From G016756615 sp035556195 (GTDB lineage: Bacteria > Pseudomonadota > Alphaproteobacteria > Rhizobiales > Rhizobiaceae), in contig DATMFK010000011.1 of assembly GCA_035556195.1 (NCBI GenBank), forward strand, positions 124,001-188,000: DNA of 64,000 nt, read 5' to 3'. The notes under the pieces were generated by a model. That model made no database searches. It worked only from the letters and a program-made list of their open reading frames with translations, and was not told the DNA's origin. The stretch's first letter is position 1, and every line of letters starts with the position of its first letter. Both the position numbers and the translations under genes were made by a program. Positions 50,994 to 59,680 of the stretch are shown here, piece by piece.

Positions 50994-52663
50994 GCAAATC
51001 TCCCCATCTTGTGCGTGGCGGGTGCCGTTATGGCCGCAGTGCCGCCGAGCGTGGCAGCCATGTCGTTCTGTATGAACCGTGCGGCGCGCTCGCCGATCAT
51101 GATCGCAGCCGCGTTGGTATTGCCGGAGATCAGGCGCGGCATGATGGAACAATCCGCCACCCTGAGGCCCGTCAGCCCATGGACCCGTAGCCGCGCGTCG
51201 ACGACATCACCGCGATCGGGATCGGGTCCCATGCGGCACGTGCCGCTGGGATGATAGATCGAGCTGCCGGTCGTCCTTATGTAGTCGAGGATCTCCTCAT
51301 CACTCTCGACCGCCGCACCGGGCCGGTATTCTTCCGCGACGATCTCGGCGAGGGCAGGAGCCGACGCGATACGACGCGCCCAGCGGAACCCCTCGACCAT
51401 CGTGAGCCGGTCGCGCTCGGTCGCGAGATAGTTTGCGCGGATCTCGGGGCGGGCGGCGGGATCGGGTGATGTGACGAAGATCGTTCCCTCGCTTTCCGGC
51501 CGCAACTGGCAGGCGGAAATCGTTGCACCGGGGAAGGGGTGCAACCCGCCATCGTAGCTATCGAGGCTCAGCGGCTGGAAATGGAACTGTATGTCTGGTC
51601 GGTCAGCGGATAGTCTCGTCCGGGCAAAGCCTCCCGCCAGGGACGCGCCGAAGCTCAGCACCCCCTTGCGACGCAACAGATATTCGAGCCCGATCAGCAG
51701 TTTTCGCGACGGTCCGCGGGTGAAGTCGTTGAGACTGATCGGCCGGTTCAAGCGCAAAACCAGACGCGACTGCAGATGGTCCTGGAGGTGCCGACCGACT
51801 CCGAAGAGGGCATGCGTCGGGGTTATTCCGGCGGCTCTGAGCCGTGCGGGATCTCCAATGCCGGAAAGCTGAAGGATTTGCGTCGAGCCTATGGTGCCTG
51901 CTGTCAGGACGATTTCCCGACGACAGCGCAGATGCAGGGCCTTTTCGCGGCGACGGCAATAAATGCCAGTAACGCGGCTTCCCTCCAACTCCAACCGCTC
52001 GGCCTGGACGCCGGTCAGGATTTTGAGATTCTGGCGGCGGGCGGCGGCGACAAGGAAGGAGCGGGCACTGGAGGAACGACGGCCGTGCTTCGTCGTGAGC
52101 TGGAAGCGACCCACGCCCTCCTGGTCGGCTCCGTTGAAATCGTCGTTCACGGGCAGTCCGGCCTGCCTGCCAGCCTCGACGAAGCGGGTGACGAGCTCCA
52201 ATCCCACGGCCGGGTCTTCCACACCCAGGCCGCCGTCAGCTCCATGGAACTCACTGGCGCCTCGTGCCTGCGACTCCACCGCCCGGAAGGCCGGAAGGAC
52301 GTCGGACCAACCCCATCCGGAATTGCCTCGTTGCGCCCAGTCGTTGAAATCGTCCGCATGCCCACGAATGTAAATCAGCCCGTTTATCGCGCTGGAACCG
52401 CCCAGAACCCGCCCGCGCGGCCACGCGATGCGGCGATTATTGAGCGTCGGCTCCGGCTCGGTTTCATACTGCCAGTCGTAGCGCGGGTTATTGATTGTCT
52501 TGAAGAAGCCCGAGGGCACGTGGAGCCAAGGGTTGAGATCCCGCGGGCCGGCCTCGATCAGGAGCACGGAAGCGCTCGTGTCCTCGCTCAGGCGTGCGGC
52601 GAGCAGGCAGCCGGCAGAGCCCCCTCCCACCACGATATAGTCGAATGTTTCGGGATTGTTCAT
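50990..52663 (-). CDS. GMC-family (choline dehydrogenase-like) oxidoreductase
   Basis: A 557-residue flavoenzyme. The FAD Rossmann motif is VVGGGSAGCLLAARL at residues ~11-25, GMC signature 1 is GRVLGGSSAINGLIYIRG, signature 2 GTIGSTQILQLSGIG, and the catalytic histidine and asparagine lie in IYHPSGTCRMG and ISGNTNAAAIMIG. GMC enzymes oxidise alcohols to aldehydes or ketones. It sits between the second permease and the ATPase of the importer, so it most likely oxidises the imported compound, with the aldehyde dehydrogenase acting next. Confidence 0.93.
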   Translation of the reverse strand: MNNPETFDYIVVGGGSAGCLLAARLSEDTSASVLLIEAGPRDLNPWLHVPSGFFKTINNPRYDWQYETEPEPTLNNRRIAWPRGRVLGGSSAINGLIYIRGHADDFNDWAQRGNSGWGWSDVLPAFRAVESQARGASEFHGADGGLGVEDPAVGLELVTRFVEAGRQAGLPVNDDFNGADQEGVGRFQLTTKHGRRSSSARSFLVAAARRQNLKILTGVQAERLELEGSRVTGIYCRRREKALHLRCRREIVLTAGTIGSTQILQLSGIGDPARLRAAGITPTHALFGVGRHLQDHLQSRLVLRLNRPISLNDFTRGPSRKLLIGLEYLLRRKGVLSFGASLAGGFARTRLSADRPDIQFHFQPLSLDSYDGGLHPFPGATISACQLRPESEGTIFVTSPDPAARPEIRANYLATERDRLTMVEGFRWARRIASAPALAEIVAEEYRPGAAVESDEEILDYIRTTGSSIYHPSGTCRMGPDPDRGDVVDARLRVHGLTGLRVADCSIMPRLISGNTNAAAIMIGERAARFIQNDMAATLGGTAAITAPATHKMGRFA

Positions 52664-52710
52664 GATGCTTCGATCCGGAGAGCGCCTGTCTGCGAGGATA
52701 GGATGCGGTT

Positions 52711-53550
52711 TCAGCCCTTCACCGCTCCGGCCGTCAGTCCGGCGATCAGATAGCGACGCGCTAAGGTGACGAGGAGCACGACCGGCACGAGTTGGAGCGT
52801 CACCCCGGCGAAGAGCACGCCCCATTCGGTACCGTCGACCGCCCCCATGAGCTCGCTCAAAATCAATGGCGCGGTCTTGGCGTTGTTGGTGGTGAAGATC
52901 AACGCGAAGAGGTACTCGTTCCAGGCATAGACGAAGACGAAGATCGACCCTGCCGCCAGGCCTTGCAGCGTCAGTCGTGCCAGAATGCGGCTCACCAACT
53001 GCCATTCGCTGGCGCCGTCGACATAGGCCGCCTCATCCAATTCGTAGGGGACCTGGTCGAAGAAATTCTTCATGATCATCGTGTTCAGCGACACCCAGAA
53101 GGTCGCGTAGAGCAGGATCAGCACGACATGCGTGTCGCTGAGGCCGAGCCGGTCGATGACCGGGAACAAGGGCAACGTCACGACAATGGGCGGCAGCACG
53201 CGGACCGCGATCATGTAGACCGCCGTCCATGACGTCAGCCGGCTGCGGTATCGCGAATAGGCATATCCGCCGAGGAAGCTGACCGCGCCCGCAAGCACGG
53301 TGGCGCCAAGCGCCACGATCAGGCTGCTGCCCATGGCGTTGAAGAAGCCTTGCCATTGGCTGATCAGCTTGAGGTAATTGTCGATGGTCGGCGTGAAGAC
53401 CAGTTTGGGAGGGTAGGTGAAGATGTCTACCTGGCGCTTGAACGACGACATCACGATGAAGAGGATCGGGCCGACCGACCAGACAAGCATGAAGGCCAGG
53501 AAAAGGCCGCGAGCGACCCGTTCGATTGGTGAGAAAGTCGTCCGCATCAT
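52711..53550 (-). CDS. ABC importer permease (MalG type)
   Basis: A 279-residue permease with six membrane segments, the CUT1 EAA loop (DEAAYVDGASEWQLVSRILARLTLQGL) and the closing GVTLQLVPVVLLVTLARRYLIAGLTAGAVKG-like end usual for MalG proteins. The ATGATG start overlaps the stop of the MalF-type gene (ATGA). It precedes the GMC oxidoreductase gene by 47 bases. Confidence 0.95.
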   Translation of the reverse strand: MMRTTFSPIERVARGLFLAFMLVWSVGPILFIVMSSFKRQVDIFTYPPKLVFTPTIDNYLKLISQWQGFFNAMGSSLIVALGATVLAGAVSFLGGYAYSRYRSRLTSWTAVYMIAVRVLPPIVVTLPLFPVIDRLGLSDTHVVLILLYATFWVSLNTMIMKNFFDQVPYELDEAAYVDGASEWQLVSRILARLTLQGLAAGSIFVFVYAWNEYLFALIFTTNNAKTAPLILSELMGAVDGTEWGVLFAGVTLQLVPVVLLVTLARRYLIAGLTAGAVKG

Positions 53551-54416
53551 GCGCCTCTCATGCTGCGCTGCATGGCGAGAAGAAACACGGACGCCAGCAG
53601 GAGCGACCCCAGCACCATCATCCATCCCGTGGCCGAGGCGAGGCCGAAATCGCCGTAGCGGAAACCGTGCTGGTAGAGGTAGACGGCGAGAACCTCCGAC
53701 ATCCGCGCCGGCCCGCCCTTGGTCAGCAGCCAGACTTCCGAGAACATGCGGAAGGCGAAGATCAGGCGGAAGATGAGCGTGATCAGGAGCGTCGGCACAA
53801 GCAAGGGCAGGGTGACCCGCATGAAGCGCTGCCACCGTGTGGCGCCATCGATCTGCGCTGCCTCGTAGAGCGAAGGGTCGATTGCAAGGAGCCCGGCATA
53901 GATCATCAGGAACGTGAAGGGCAGGTGGGTCCAGATGTTGATGACACCGACCAGCGTCAGCCCGATCGCGGGCGAAGCGCTCCAGTTCAGCATGCCGAAG
54001 CCCGCGCTTTCGAGGCTTCGCGCGATGGCGCCCACGCTCGGATCCATCATCATCTTCCAGACAAGGACGGCCACGACCTCGGAGATGGCGTAAGGCATGA
54101 GGACGCAGGCGAACATCAGGCCGCGAAAGGGGACGCCGGAAACGAACAGCGTTGCGAGCGCCAGCCCCAGCAGCAGTTCGACATAGACCACTCCGTTGAC
54201 GACGAAGAAGGTGTTGATCGCCGCCCGCCAGAAGTAGCCGTCTTGAAAGACCGCTCGGTAATTGTCGAGCCCCACCCATGTAAGCCCGGTCCCGTAGCTG
54301 GACTCGTTCAAACTGAGCCACAGGACGTACAGCGAGGGCATCGTCAGGATGGTGAGCAGCAGCAGGTGGAGCGGCGACATGTAGAGCCAAGTGGTCAGGC
54401 GCGGCCGACGGTGCAT
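53547..54416 (-). CDS. ABC importer permease (MalF/UgpA type)
   Basis: A 289-residue permease with six membrane segments and the EAA loop YEAAQIDGATRWQRFMRVTLPLL. It pairs with the MalG-type protein as the CUT1 channel. It starts 56 bases after the stop of the aldehyde dehydrogenase gene on the same strand. No substrate-binding protein gene is in this operon; the likely partner is at 58256 on the other strand. Confidence 0.95.
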   Translation of the reverse strand: MHRRPRLTTWLYMSPLHLLLLTILTMPSLYVLWLSLNESSYGTGLTWVGLDNYRAVFQDGYFWRAAINTFFVVNGVVYVELLLGLALATLFVSGVPFRGLMFACVLMPYAISEVVAVLVWKMMMDPSVGAIARSLESAGFGMLNWSASPAIGLTLVGVINIWTHLPFTFLMIYAGLLAIDPSLYEAAQIDGATRWQRFMRVTLPLLVPTLLITLIFRLIFAFRMFSEVWLLTKGGPARMSEVLAVYLYQHGFRYGDFGLASATGWMMVLGSLLLASVFLLAMQRSMRGA

Positions 54417-54472
54417 GTATGTTCCGTTTTCACAAAATGGTTGTCGTCATCAGCGAGCCGGCTGGGTCCCGG

Positions 54473-55897
54473 CTACACGCCCACGAGGAGATATTGCGGC
54501 TCGCAATATTCCAGGATGCCGACATGTCCCCCCTCGCGACCAAGTCCGGATTGTTTGACGCCGCCGATCGGCGCCATTTCCATCCCGAGATGGATGGCGT
54601 TGATCCCGACCATGCCGAGTTCCAGCGACTCGGCAGTCTTCAGCAATATTGCGATGTCGCGGCCCCAGACGTAACCCGCCAGGCCGTATTGCGAAGAATT
54701 GACGGAGGCCTTGACCTGCTCAAGCTCCGTGAAGCTGCTCAAAGCCGCCACCGGGCCGAAGGTTTCCTCGCAGGACACCATCATCGTCGGTACGACATCC
54801 TCGAGAACGGTTGCCTCGTACCAGTTTCCGCCAATCGCGGCGCGGCGGCCGCCCCGTGTCAGCTTGGCACCCTTGGAGAGCGCGTCGGACACGTGACGCT
54901 CGACCTTCGCCAGGGCTGATTGATCGATCAGGGGAGCGAGCGTGCTCTTAGGGTCGCGTCCGTCTCCGGGGACAAGCCGGTCCACCTCGACGAGAAAGCG
55001 CTCGAGAAACGGCGCATAGACGGTCTCGTGGATGAAGAACCGATTCGGACAGACACAGGTCTGGCCGGAGTTGCGGAATTTGGCGGCAACGGCCGCCGTT
55101 GCCGCTTTTTCTAGGTCGGCATCAGGAAGCACGATGAACGGCGCATGGCCACCAAGTTCCAGTCCGAGCTTCTTTATCGTTCCGGCGCATTGCCGATAGA
55201 GGAGGCGGCCCGTAGCCGTCGAGCCGGTAAAGCTCAGGAAGCTTATGCGAGGGTCCTCTGTCAGCACGGCGCCGATCGTCGCAGCATCTCCCGTGACGAT
55301 CTGCAAGCAACCCGCGGGCAGACCCGCCTGACGCGCCAGTTCAGCCATCGCCAGTGCTGAAAGCGGCGTCTGCGGCGCCGGCTTCAAGACGACGGTACAG
55401 CCAGCCGCCAAAGCCGGTGCCAGCTTTCTCGCCACCATAGAAGCCGGGAAGTTCCATGGCGTAATGGCAGCGACCACTCCAATCGGCTTGTGCATGACAA
55501 GGAGGCGGCTATCGGCCCGCGGCGAGGCGATGATTTCGCCGTTCAAGCGGCGCGCTTCCTCTGCGAAAAAATCGAAATAACCGGCAGCAGATGCGATTTC
55601 GGCGCGGGCCTCGGCCAAGGGCTTGCCCTGCTCGGCCGTCAGCAGATCAGCAAGATCTTCAGCGTGTTCGGCAATCAGTTGCGAGAGGCGCCGCAATACT
55701 CTGGACCGTTCCTGCGGCCCGGTTGCCGACCATCCCGCAAACGCGTCATGCGCTACCCCGACCGCGGAACGTACCGCCTCCGCGGACATGGCAGGCACAT
55801 AGCCGATGGGAGCGCCGGTCGCAGGGTCGATCACTCCCGTGTCCCCGCTTTCCGGGTCTTTGTTGCCGCCCGCGATCTTGAGCTTGCCCCACTGCAA
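54473..55897 (-). CDS. NAD(P)-dependent aldehyde dehydrogenase (succinate-semialdehyde type)
   Basis: A 474-residue enzyme of the ALDH superfamily, closest in pattern to succinate-semialdehyde dehydrogenases. The catalytic cysteine is in RNSGQTCVCPNRF, the general-base glutamate in KLGLELGGHAPFI, and PWNFPASMVARKLAPALAAG and SFTGSTATGR bind the cofactor. I choose the TTG at 55897, which GGGAGG precedes by five bases; the in-frame ATGs at 55936-55939 have no ribosome site and lie in the putative operator. It is first in the operon ALDH-permease-permease-GMC-ATPase. Confidence 0.92.
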   Translation of the reverse strand: MQWGKLKIAGGNKDPESGDTGVIDPATGAPIGYVPAMSAEAVRSAVGVAHDAFAGWSATGPQERSRVLRRLSQLIAEHAEDLADLLTAEQGKPLAEARAEIASAAGYFDFFAEEARRLNGEIIASPRADSRLLVMHKPIGVVAAITPWNFPASMVARKLAPALAAGCTVVLKPAPQTPLSALAMAELARQAGLPAGCLQIVTGDAATIGAVLTEDPRISFLSFTGSTATGRLLYRQCAGTIKKLGLELGGHAPFIVLPDADLEKAATAAVAAKFRNSGQTCVCPNRFFIHETVYAPFLERFLVEVDRLVPGDGRDPKSTLAPLIDQSALAKVERHVSDALSKGAKLTRGGRRAAIGGNWYEATVLEDVVPTMMVSCEETFGPVAALSSFTELEQVKASVNSSQYGLAGYVWGRDIAILLKTAESLELGMVGINAIHLGMEMAPIGGVKQSGLGREGGHVGILEYCEPQYLLVGV

Positions 55898-55937
55898 TGG
55901 CGCCTCCCATCGTTGTTTGCATGAAGCATATTGCATC

Positions 55938-55947
55938 ATGGATCCAA
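55938..55947. promoter_or_regulatory. Candidate GntR operator in the ALDH/FAD divergent region
   Basis: ATGGATCCAA at 55938-55947, a GGATCC-centred palindrome, lies 40 bases before the ALDH start and 46 before the FAD oxidoreductase start. The same sequence recurs at 58097 and 58202-58227. Confidence 0.55.
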
Positions 55948-55993
55948 GATTGCAATAACCTCGTCGTCGACGCGGCAAAAAGGGAGACCGATC

Positions 55994-57385
55994 GTGAAGA
56001 ACCTGGATTATGACGTCATCGTGCTTGGGGGAGGCAGCGCTGGAATTGCTGCCGCAGTGGCGGCCGCGCGAAACGGGGCGAGGACAGCGCTCGTGGAAGC
56101 AGGGCAGATGCTCGGTGGAGAACTGCTGACCGGCATGACCGTAGACGGCGCCATCAACGGTCGGGGAGAGGACACTGTGGGCGGTGTCCTCAACGACCTG
56201 CTGCAGCTTTGCCGCGGCATGGGCGGCTTCGTGGCCAAACTGAACGACTGGCGGCTGATCCAGTACGTCGCCTACGATCCGGAAATCATGAAGATCGCCA
56301 TTCCCCGCCTGGTCTTCGATGCCGGGGTTACAGTTTACCTGCAGACCTTCGCCGAAGAGGTCGTCCAGGCCGGCGGCAAGGTTTCGGGGGTCATTGTCCG
56401 CAACAAGGCAGGGCGGCAGTTGCTCACCGCACGCGCCTTCGTCGACGCCTCCGGCGATGGAGATCTCTGTGCCATGGCGGGCGCGGAGATGCTTAGCGTG
56501 GGGCGAAATGAGAAGCCCCAGCCCATGTCGATGATGTTCCGTATGGCCAATGTGGATACCGGGGCCTTGTTGTCTTACGTCCGGGATCATCCGGAATGCG
56601 TGGCAGTCGGCGAGAGCGATGCCATACGCGGGGGGCGCACGGATCGCGAGATCACCGAGGAGATCTATCGCCAAGGCCAGCCCTGCGTGTTCTTCAAGGG
56701 AGACGGCCCGCTGCTCGGCAAGGCCATCGAAACCGGGCAGATGTTCCCGACCGCGCTGGTGATGATCCAGCCGACGTCGGATGTGCGGCGCGAGGTGTGC
56801 ATCAACGCCACGCGCATTGCGCTCGATGACCCGACGAGAACGGACAATATGGCGACGGCGTTGCGCGTTCTCTCCGGCCAGGTGTTTCAATGCGCCGAAT
56901 TCCTGCGCAATGCGGTTCCCGGATTTGGTGCGGCGAGCATCTCGGGCATGTCGCCCCGTATCGGGATCCGCGAAACGCGGCGCGTCGTTGGCGACTACAT
57001 CCTGACGGCGGAAGATGTGCTGGAAGCCAGAAAACGCGAGGACGGCGTTGCCAAGGGCTGCCACCATGTCGACATTCATCAGGACGGCACCGGCCAGATC
57101 CGCATTCCGGTGGCAGACGGCGGTTCCTACGACATACCGCTCGCAAGCCTGCTGCCGAAAGGCATCGAGAACGTGGTCATAGCGGGGCGCTGCCTTTCCG
57201 CCAGCCGCGAGGCGCAGGGGTCCGCCCGCGTCATGGGCAGTTGCATGGCGATGGGGCAGGCGGCGGGCAGCCTGACCGCGATGGCCGCCGGACAAACGAA
57301 TCACGCCAATCTGCGCGACATTCCAGTCGGCCGCTTGCGCCAAACCTTACGCGAGCAGGGTGCGATCCTGGACGGCACTCGCTGA
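55994..57385 (+). CDS. FAD-dependent oxidoreductase
   Basis: A 463-residue flavoprotein of the FAD_oxidored group. It opens with VIVLGGGSAGIAAAVAAARNG and VEAGQMLGGE for FAD, and closes with PKGIENVVIAGRCLSASREAQGSARVMG, where the second FAD contact lies. The substrate is unknown. The GTG at 55994 is preceded by AGGGAG. It is divergent from the ALDH operon and converges with the GntR gene, and shares a candidate operator with ALDH. Confidence 0.88.
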   Translation: MKNLDYDVIVLGGGSAGIAAAVAAARNGARTALVEAGQMLGGELLTGMTVDGAINGRGEDTVGGVLNDLLQLCRGMGGFVAKLNDWRLIQYVAYDPEIMKIAIPRLVFDAGVTVYLQTFAEEVVQAGGKVSGVIVRNKAGRQLLTARAFVDASGDGDLCAMAGAEMLSVGRNEKPQPMSMMFRMANVDTGALLSYVRDHPECVAVGESDAIRGGRTDREITEEIYRQGQPCVFFKGDGPLLGKAIETGQMFPTALVMIQPTSDVRREVCINATRIALDDPTRTDNMATALRVLSGQVFQCAEFLRNAVPGFGAASISGMSPRIGIRETRRVVGDYILTAEDVLEARKREDGVAKGCHHVDIHQDGTGQIRIPVADGGSYDIPLASLLPKGIENVVIAGRCLSASREAQGSARVMGSCMAMGQAAGSLTAMAAGQTNHANLRDIPVGRLRQTLREQGAILDGTR

Positions 57386-57395
57386 AGCGGGCGGG

Positions 57396-58058
57396 CTAGG
57401 ATCCGTTTGCGGTAAGCAAGGCGCAGACCTGCTCCTGTGTTCCACGGTTGTGCGCCTTCAGTCGCTCGCTCAGGAGTTCCAGATCCTTGGCGCGAAGAGC
57501 ATCCATCATCGCGGCATGTTCTTCGCGCGACTGGTTCTGGCGCCGCTCGGTATTCAGAGCCGTCCGCTGATAGCGCTCGGACAGATCGAACAGCGTCGCG
57601 ATCGTGCGCAGGAGGTGGCGGTTGCCGCAATCGCGATAGAAGCGCAGATGAAACGCCCGGTTCTCATGCATATAGCCTTCGATGTCGGATTGGGAATCCC
57701 GCGCTGCGAGTCGCTCGTGGATCGCTTCCAGGTCCCTTAGTCCTCCGGTTACGAGAGCAGGCCAACTGGCCCGAAGCGCCATGTCCTCCAGTCTTTCGCG
57801 CAGGGAATAGAGCTCGATGAGATCGCTGACGGAATGTGCCGTTACGACCGCGCTGCGATGGGGGCTGAGCTGGACGAACCCTCGCTCGGCCAGCCTTTCG
57901 ATCGCCTGGCGGACAGGATGACGACTGACGTCGAGTTGCTCGGCAAGCCGGATCTGGTCCAGCCGTTCTCCGGCAGGCAACTCGCCTGCCAGAATCATCC
58001 GCTGGATTTCGGAAGTGGCGTAGTCCGCCGCACTCTTAAAACGCACCGCCCGTTCCAC
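57396..58058 (-). CDS. GntR-family regulator, FCD subgroup
   Basis: A 220-residue regulator: an N-terminal winged helix (about residues 5-70: QLDVSRHPVRQAIERLAERGFVQLSPHRSAVV) and an all-helical FCD ligand domain with the metal-site histidines in ENRAFHLRFYRDCGNRHLL and SREEHAAMMDAL. The start is GTG at 58058 with GGAGG seven bases upstream. It is divergent from the solute-binding protein gene. The shared ATGGATCCA sequences around the locus are its likely binding sites. Confidence 0.93.
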   Translation of the reverse strand: MERAVRFKSAADYATSEIQRMILAGELPAGERLDQIRLAEQLDVSRHPVRQAIERLAERGFVQLSPHRSAVVTAHSVSDLIELYSLRERLEDMALRASWPALVTGGLRDLEAIHERLAARDSQSDIEGYMHENRAFHLRFYRDCGNRHLLRTIATLFDLSERYQRTALNTERRQNQSREEHAAMMDALRAKDLELLSERLKAHNRGTQEQVCALLTANGS

Positions 58059-58096
58059 GCATTGACCTCCGGTTCTAGGCGGACACATCCGCGATC

Positions 58097-58105
58097 ATGG
58101 ATCCA
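58097..58105. promoter_or_regulatory. Candidate GntR operator (autoregulatory)
   Basis: ATGGATCCA at 58097-58105 lies 39 bases before the GntR start codon. Confidence 0.5.
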
Positions 58106-58201
58106 GGAATGCTAGGCATCGTTCTACCTATTGTCCAGCCGCACCGAGGCGTCCATCCGCACCGAGGTTGCGAGGACGATTGACCAAAGCATCATTTCCT
58201 G

Positions 58202-58227
58202 ATTGGATCCATGTCAATGGATCCAAT
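58202..58227. promoter_or_regulatory. Double GntR operator before the solute-binding protein gene
   Basis: ATTGGATCCAT (58202-58212) and ATGGATCCAAT (58217-58227) form a perfect 11-bp inverted repeat around GTCA, and each arm is itself centred on GGATCC. The start codon is 29 bases downstream. Confidence 0.65.
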
Positions 58228-58255
58228 TTTGGTATTGAGACCTGGAGGAGCGATT

Positions 58256-59536
58256 ATGAAGTTTACGAGGCGTATGGTTCTGGCCGCCGGTGTGTCGCTT
58301 GGCACCGGGCTGTGGGTTTCCGCGGCGGGCGCGCAAACCAACACGGTGACCGTCCTTTCCCACAAGGTGCACGAAAACGTGGCGCGCGGGCTCGTCGCTG
58401 GGACCAGCGGGGGTGACGTTGCCGGTGAATGGGCAAAGGCGAATCCGGTTGAGCTGAATTGGGTGACCGGCAATATCGATCCGATTCATGATCGGCTGGG
58501 GCGCGAACTGTCCCTGGCTGAAAGCTCGATCGACCTGGCGTTCGTAATCAACAAGTTCCACACGCCGCGAATCGCCGCTCTTCTCGAGCCGCTGGACGAT
58601 CGTCTGAAGGCGGAGCCGATCGAGATCCTCGATTCGATCCCCGACGCCATGAAGAAGGCGCTGACTTACGAGGGGCACCTGACCGCAATCCCGTTCCGCC
58701 ATGCCACGACCGGGCTGCATTGGAACAAGACGCTGTTTGCCGAGCAGGGGCTCGACCATGCCCCGACGACCGTCGACGAGCTGATCGAGACCGCCCGCAA
58801 GATGAGCTATACCCGGCCCGATGGCACGCGGGTTTCGGGGCTCGTCATGAATTCCGGCGACGAACACGTCGCGGTCCTGACTCTCCTGTCGGCGTTCGGC
58901 GCCCGATTGTTCGACGAGAGTGGCAAGGTCACTGCCAATAGCCCGGAAATGGTCAAGGGCTTGGCAACCATGGCCGAGCTCTACAAGGACGGCGTACTGG
59001 CGCAGAATTATGCGACGATGACCATCGACGACGTGATCACTGCCATGCAGAACGGCCAGGCCGCGATGGCCATCGATCCGTTTGCGCGCTACTCGGTTTA
59101 CAACAACCCGGATAGTTCGAAGTTTCCGGGGCAGATCGACGTTGTGGTGACCCCTTCGGTCACAAATCCCAAAGGCACCGCCATCACTGAGATCTGGTCG
59201 ATGGCCATTCCTCGTAACGCCAAGAACAAGGATCTGGCCTATTCACTGATGCGCGCATTGGCCACGAAGGAGGGCACGATCCGCATCGCCTTGAACGGAA
59301 ATGGCCCCGTGGATCCGACAGCCTATTCAGATCCTCGCCTGGAGCAGAAATTTCCGTACACCAAGGCGGAAGCCGAGGCGTTGACCATCGCGCAAGTGAT
59401 CCCGTCGTCCTTCGATCGATCGATCGAAGTGGCGGCCATTTTCCGGGAGGAGTCACAGGCGGCCGTACTCGGCTTGAAATCGCCAGAGGACGCCGCAAGC
59501 TCCATGCAGTCCCGCATCGAGCGGCTAGCCAGATAG
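58256..59536 (+). CDS. ABC importer solute-binding protein (family 1)
   Basis: A 426-residue periplasmic protein. The signal peptide KFTRRMVLAAGVSLGTGLW carries a TRRMVL stretch that resembles a twin-arginine motif and is cut after AAGAQ. The mature part has the family 1 layout: KALTYEGHLTAIPFRHATTGLHWNK, MQNGQAAMAIDPFA and a late RIALNGNGPVDP. GGAGGAG precedes the ATG. It is the presumed partner of the permeases at 52711-54416. The ligand is unknown. Confidence 0.93.
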   Translation: MKFTRRMVLAAGVSLGTGLWVSAAGAQTNTVTVLSHKVHENVARGLVAGTSGGDVAGEWAKANPVELNWVTGNIDPIHDRLGRELSLAESSIDLAFVINKFHTPRIAALLEPLDDRLKAEPIEILDSIPDAMKKALTYEGHLTAIPFRHATTGLHWNKTLFAEQGLDHAPTTVDELIETARKMSYTRPDGTRVSGLVMNSGDEHVAVLTLLSAFGARLFDESGKVTANSPEMVKGLATMAELYKDGVLAQNYATMTIDDVITAMQNGQAAMAIDPFARYSVYNNPDSSKFPGQIDVVVTPSVTNPKGTAITEIWSMAIPRNAKNKDLAYSLMRALATKEGTIRIALNGNGPVDPTAYSDPRLEQKFPYTKAEAEALTIAQVIPSSFDRSIEVAAIFREESQAAVLGLKSPEDAASSMQSRIERLAR

Positions 59537-59680
59537 ACGCAGGACCCGACATAAAACAGGTACGGCAGGAGCGCTCCAAATCCGAGCGCTCCGCCCTCGG
59601 ATCGTACATCGGATTGAGCGACGACCGTCTCAGCCTCCGCCGCCGCCGATGATGATGGCGCTTATTAGCGGGAACCGGCT

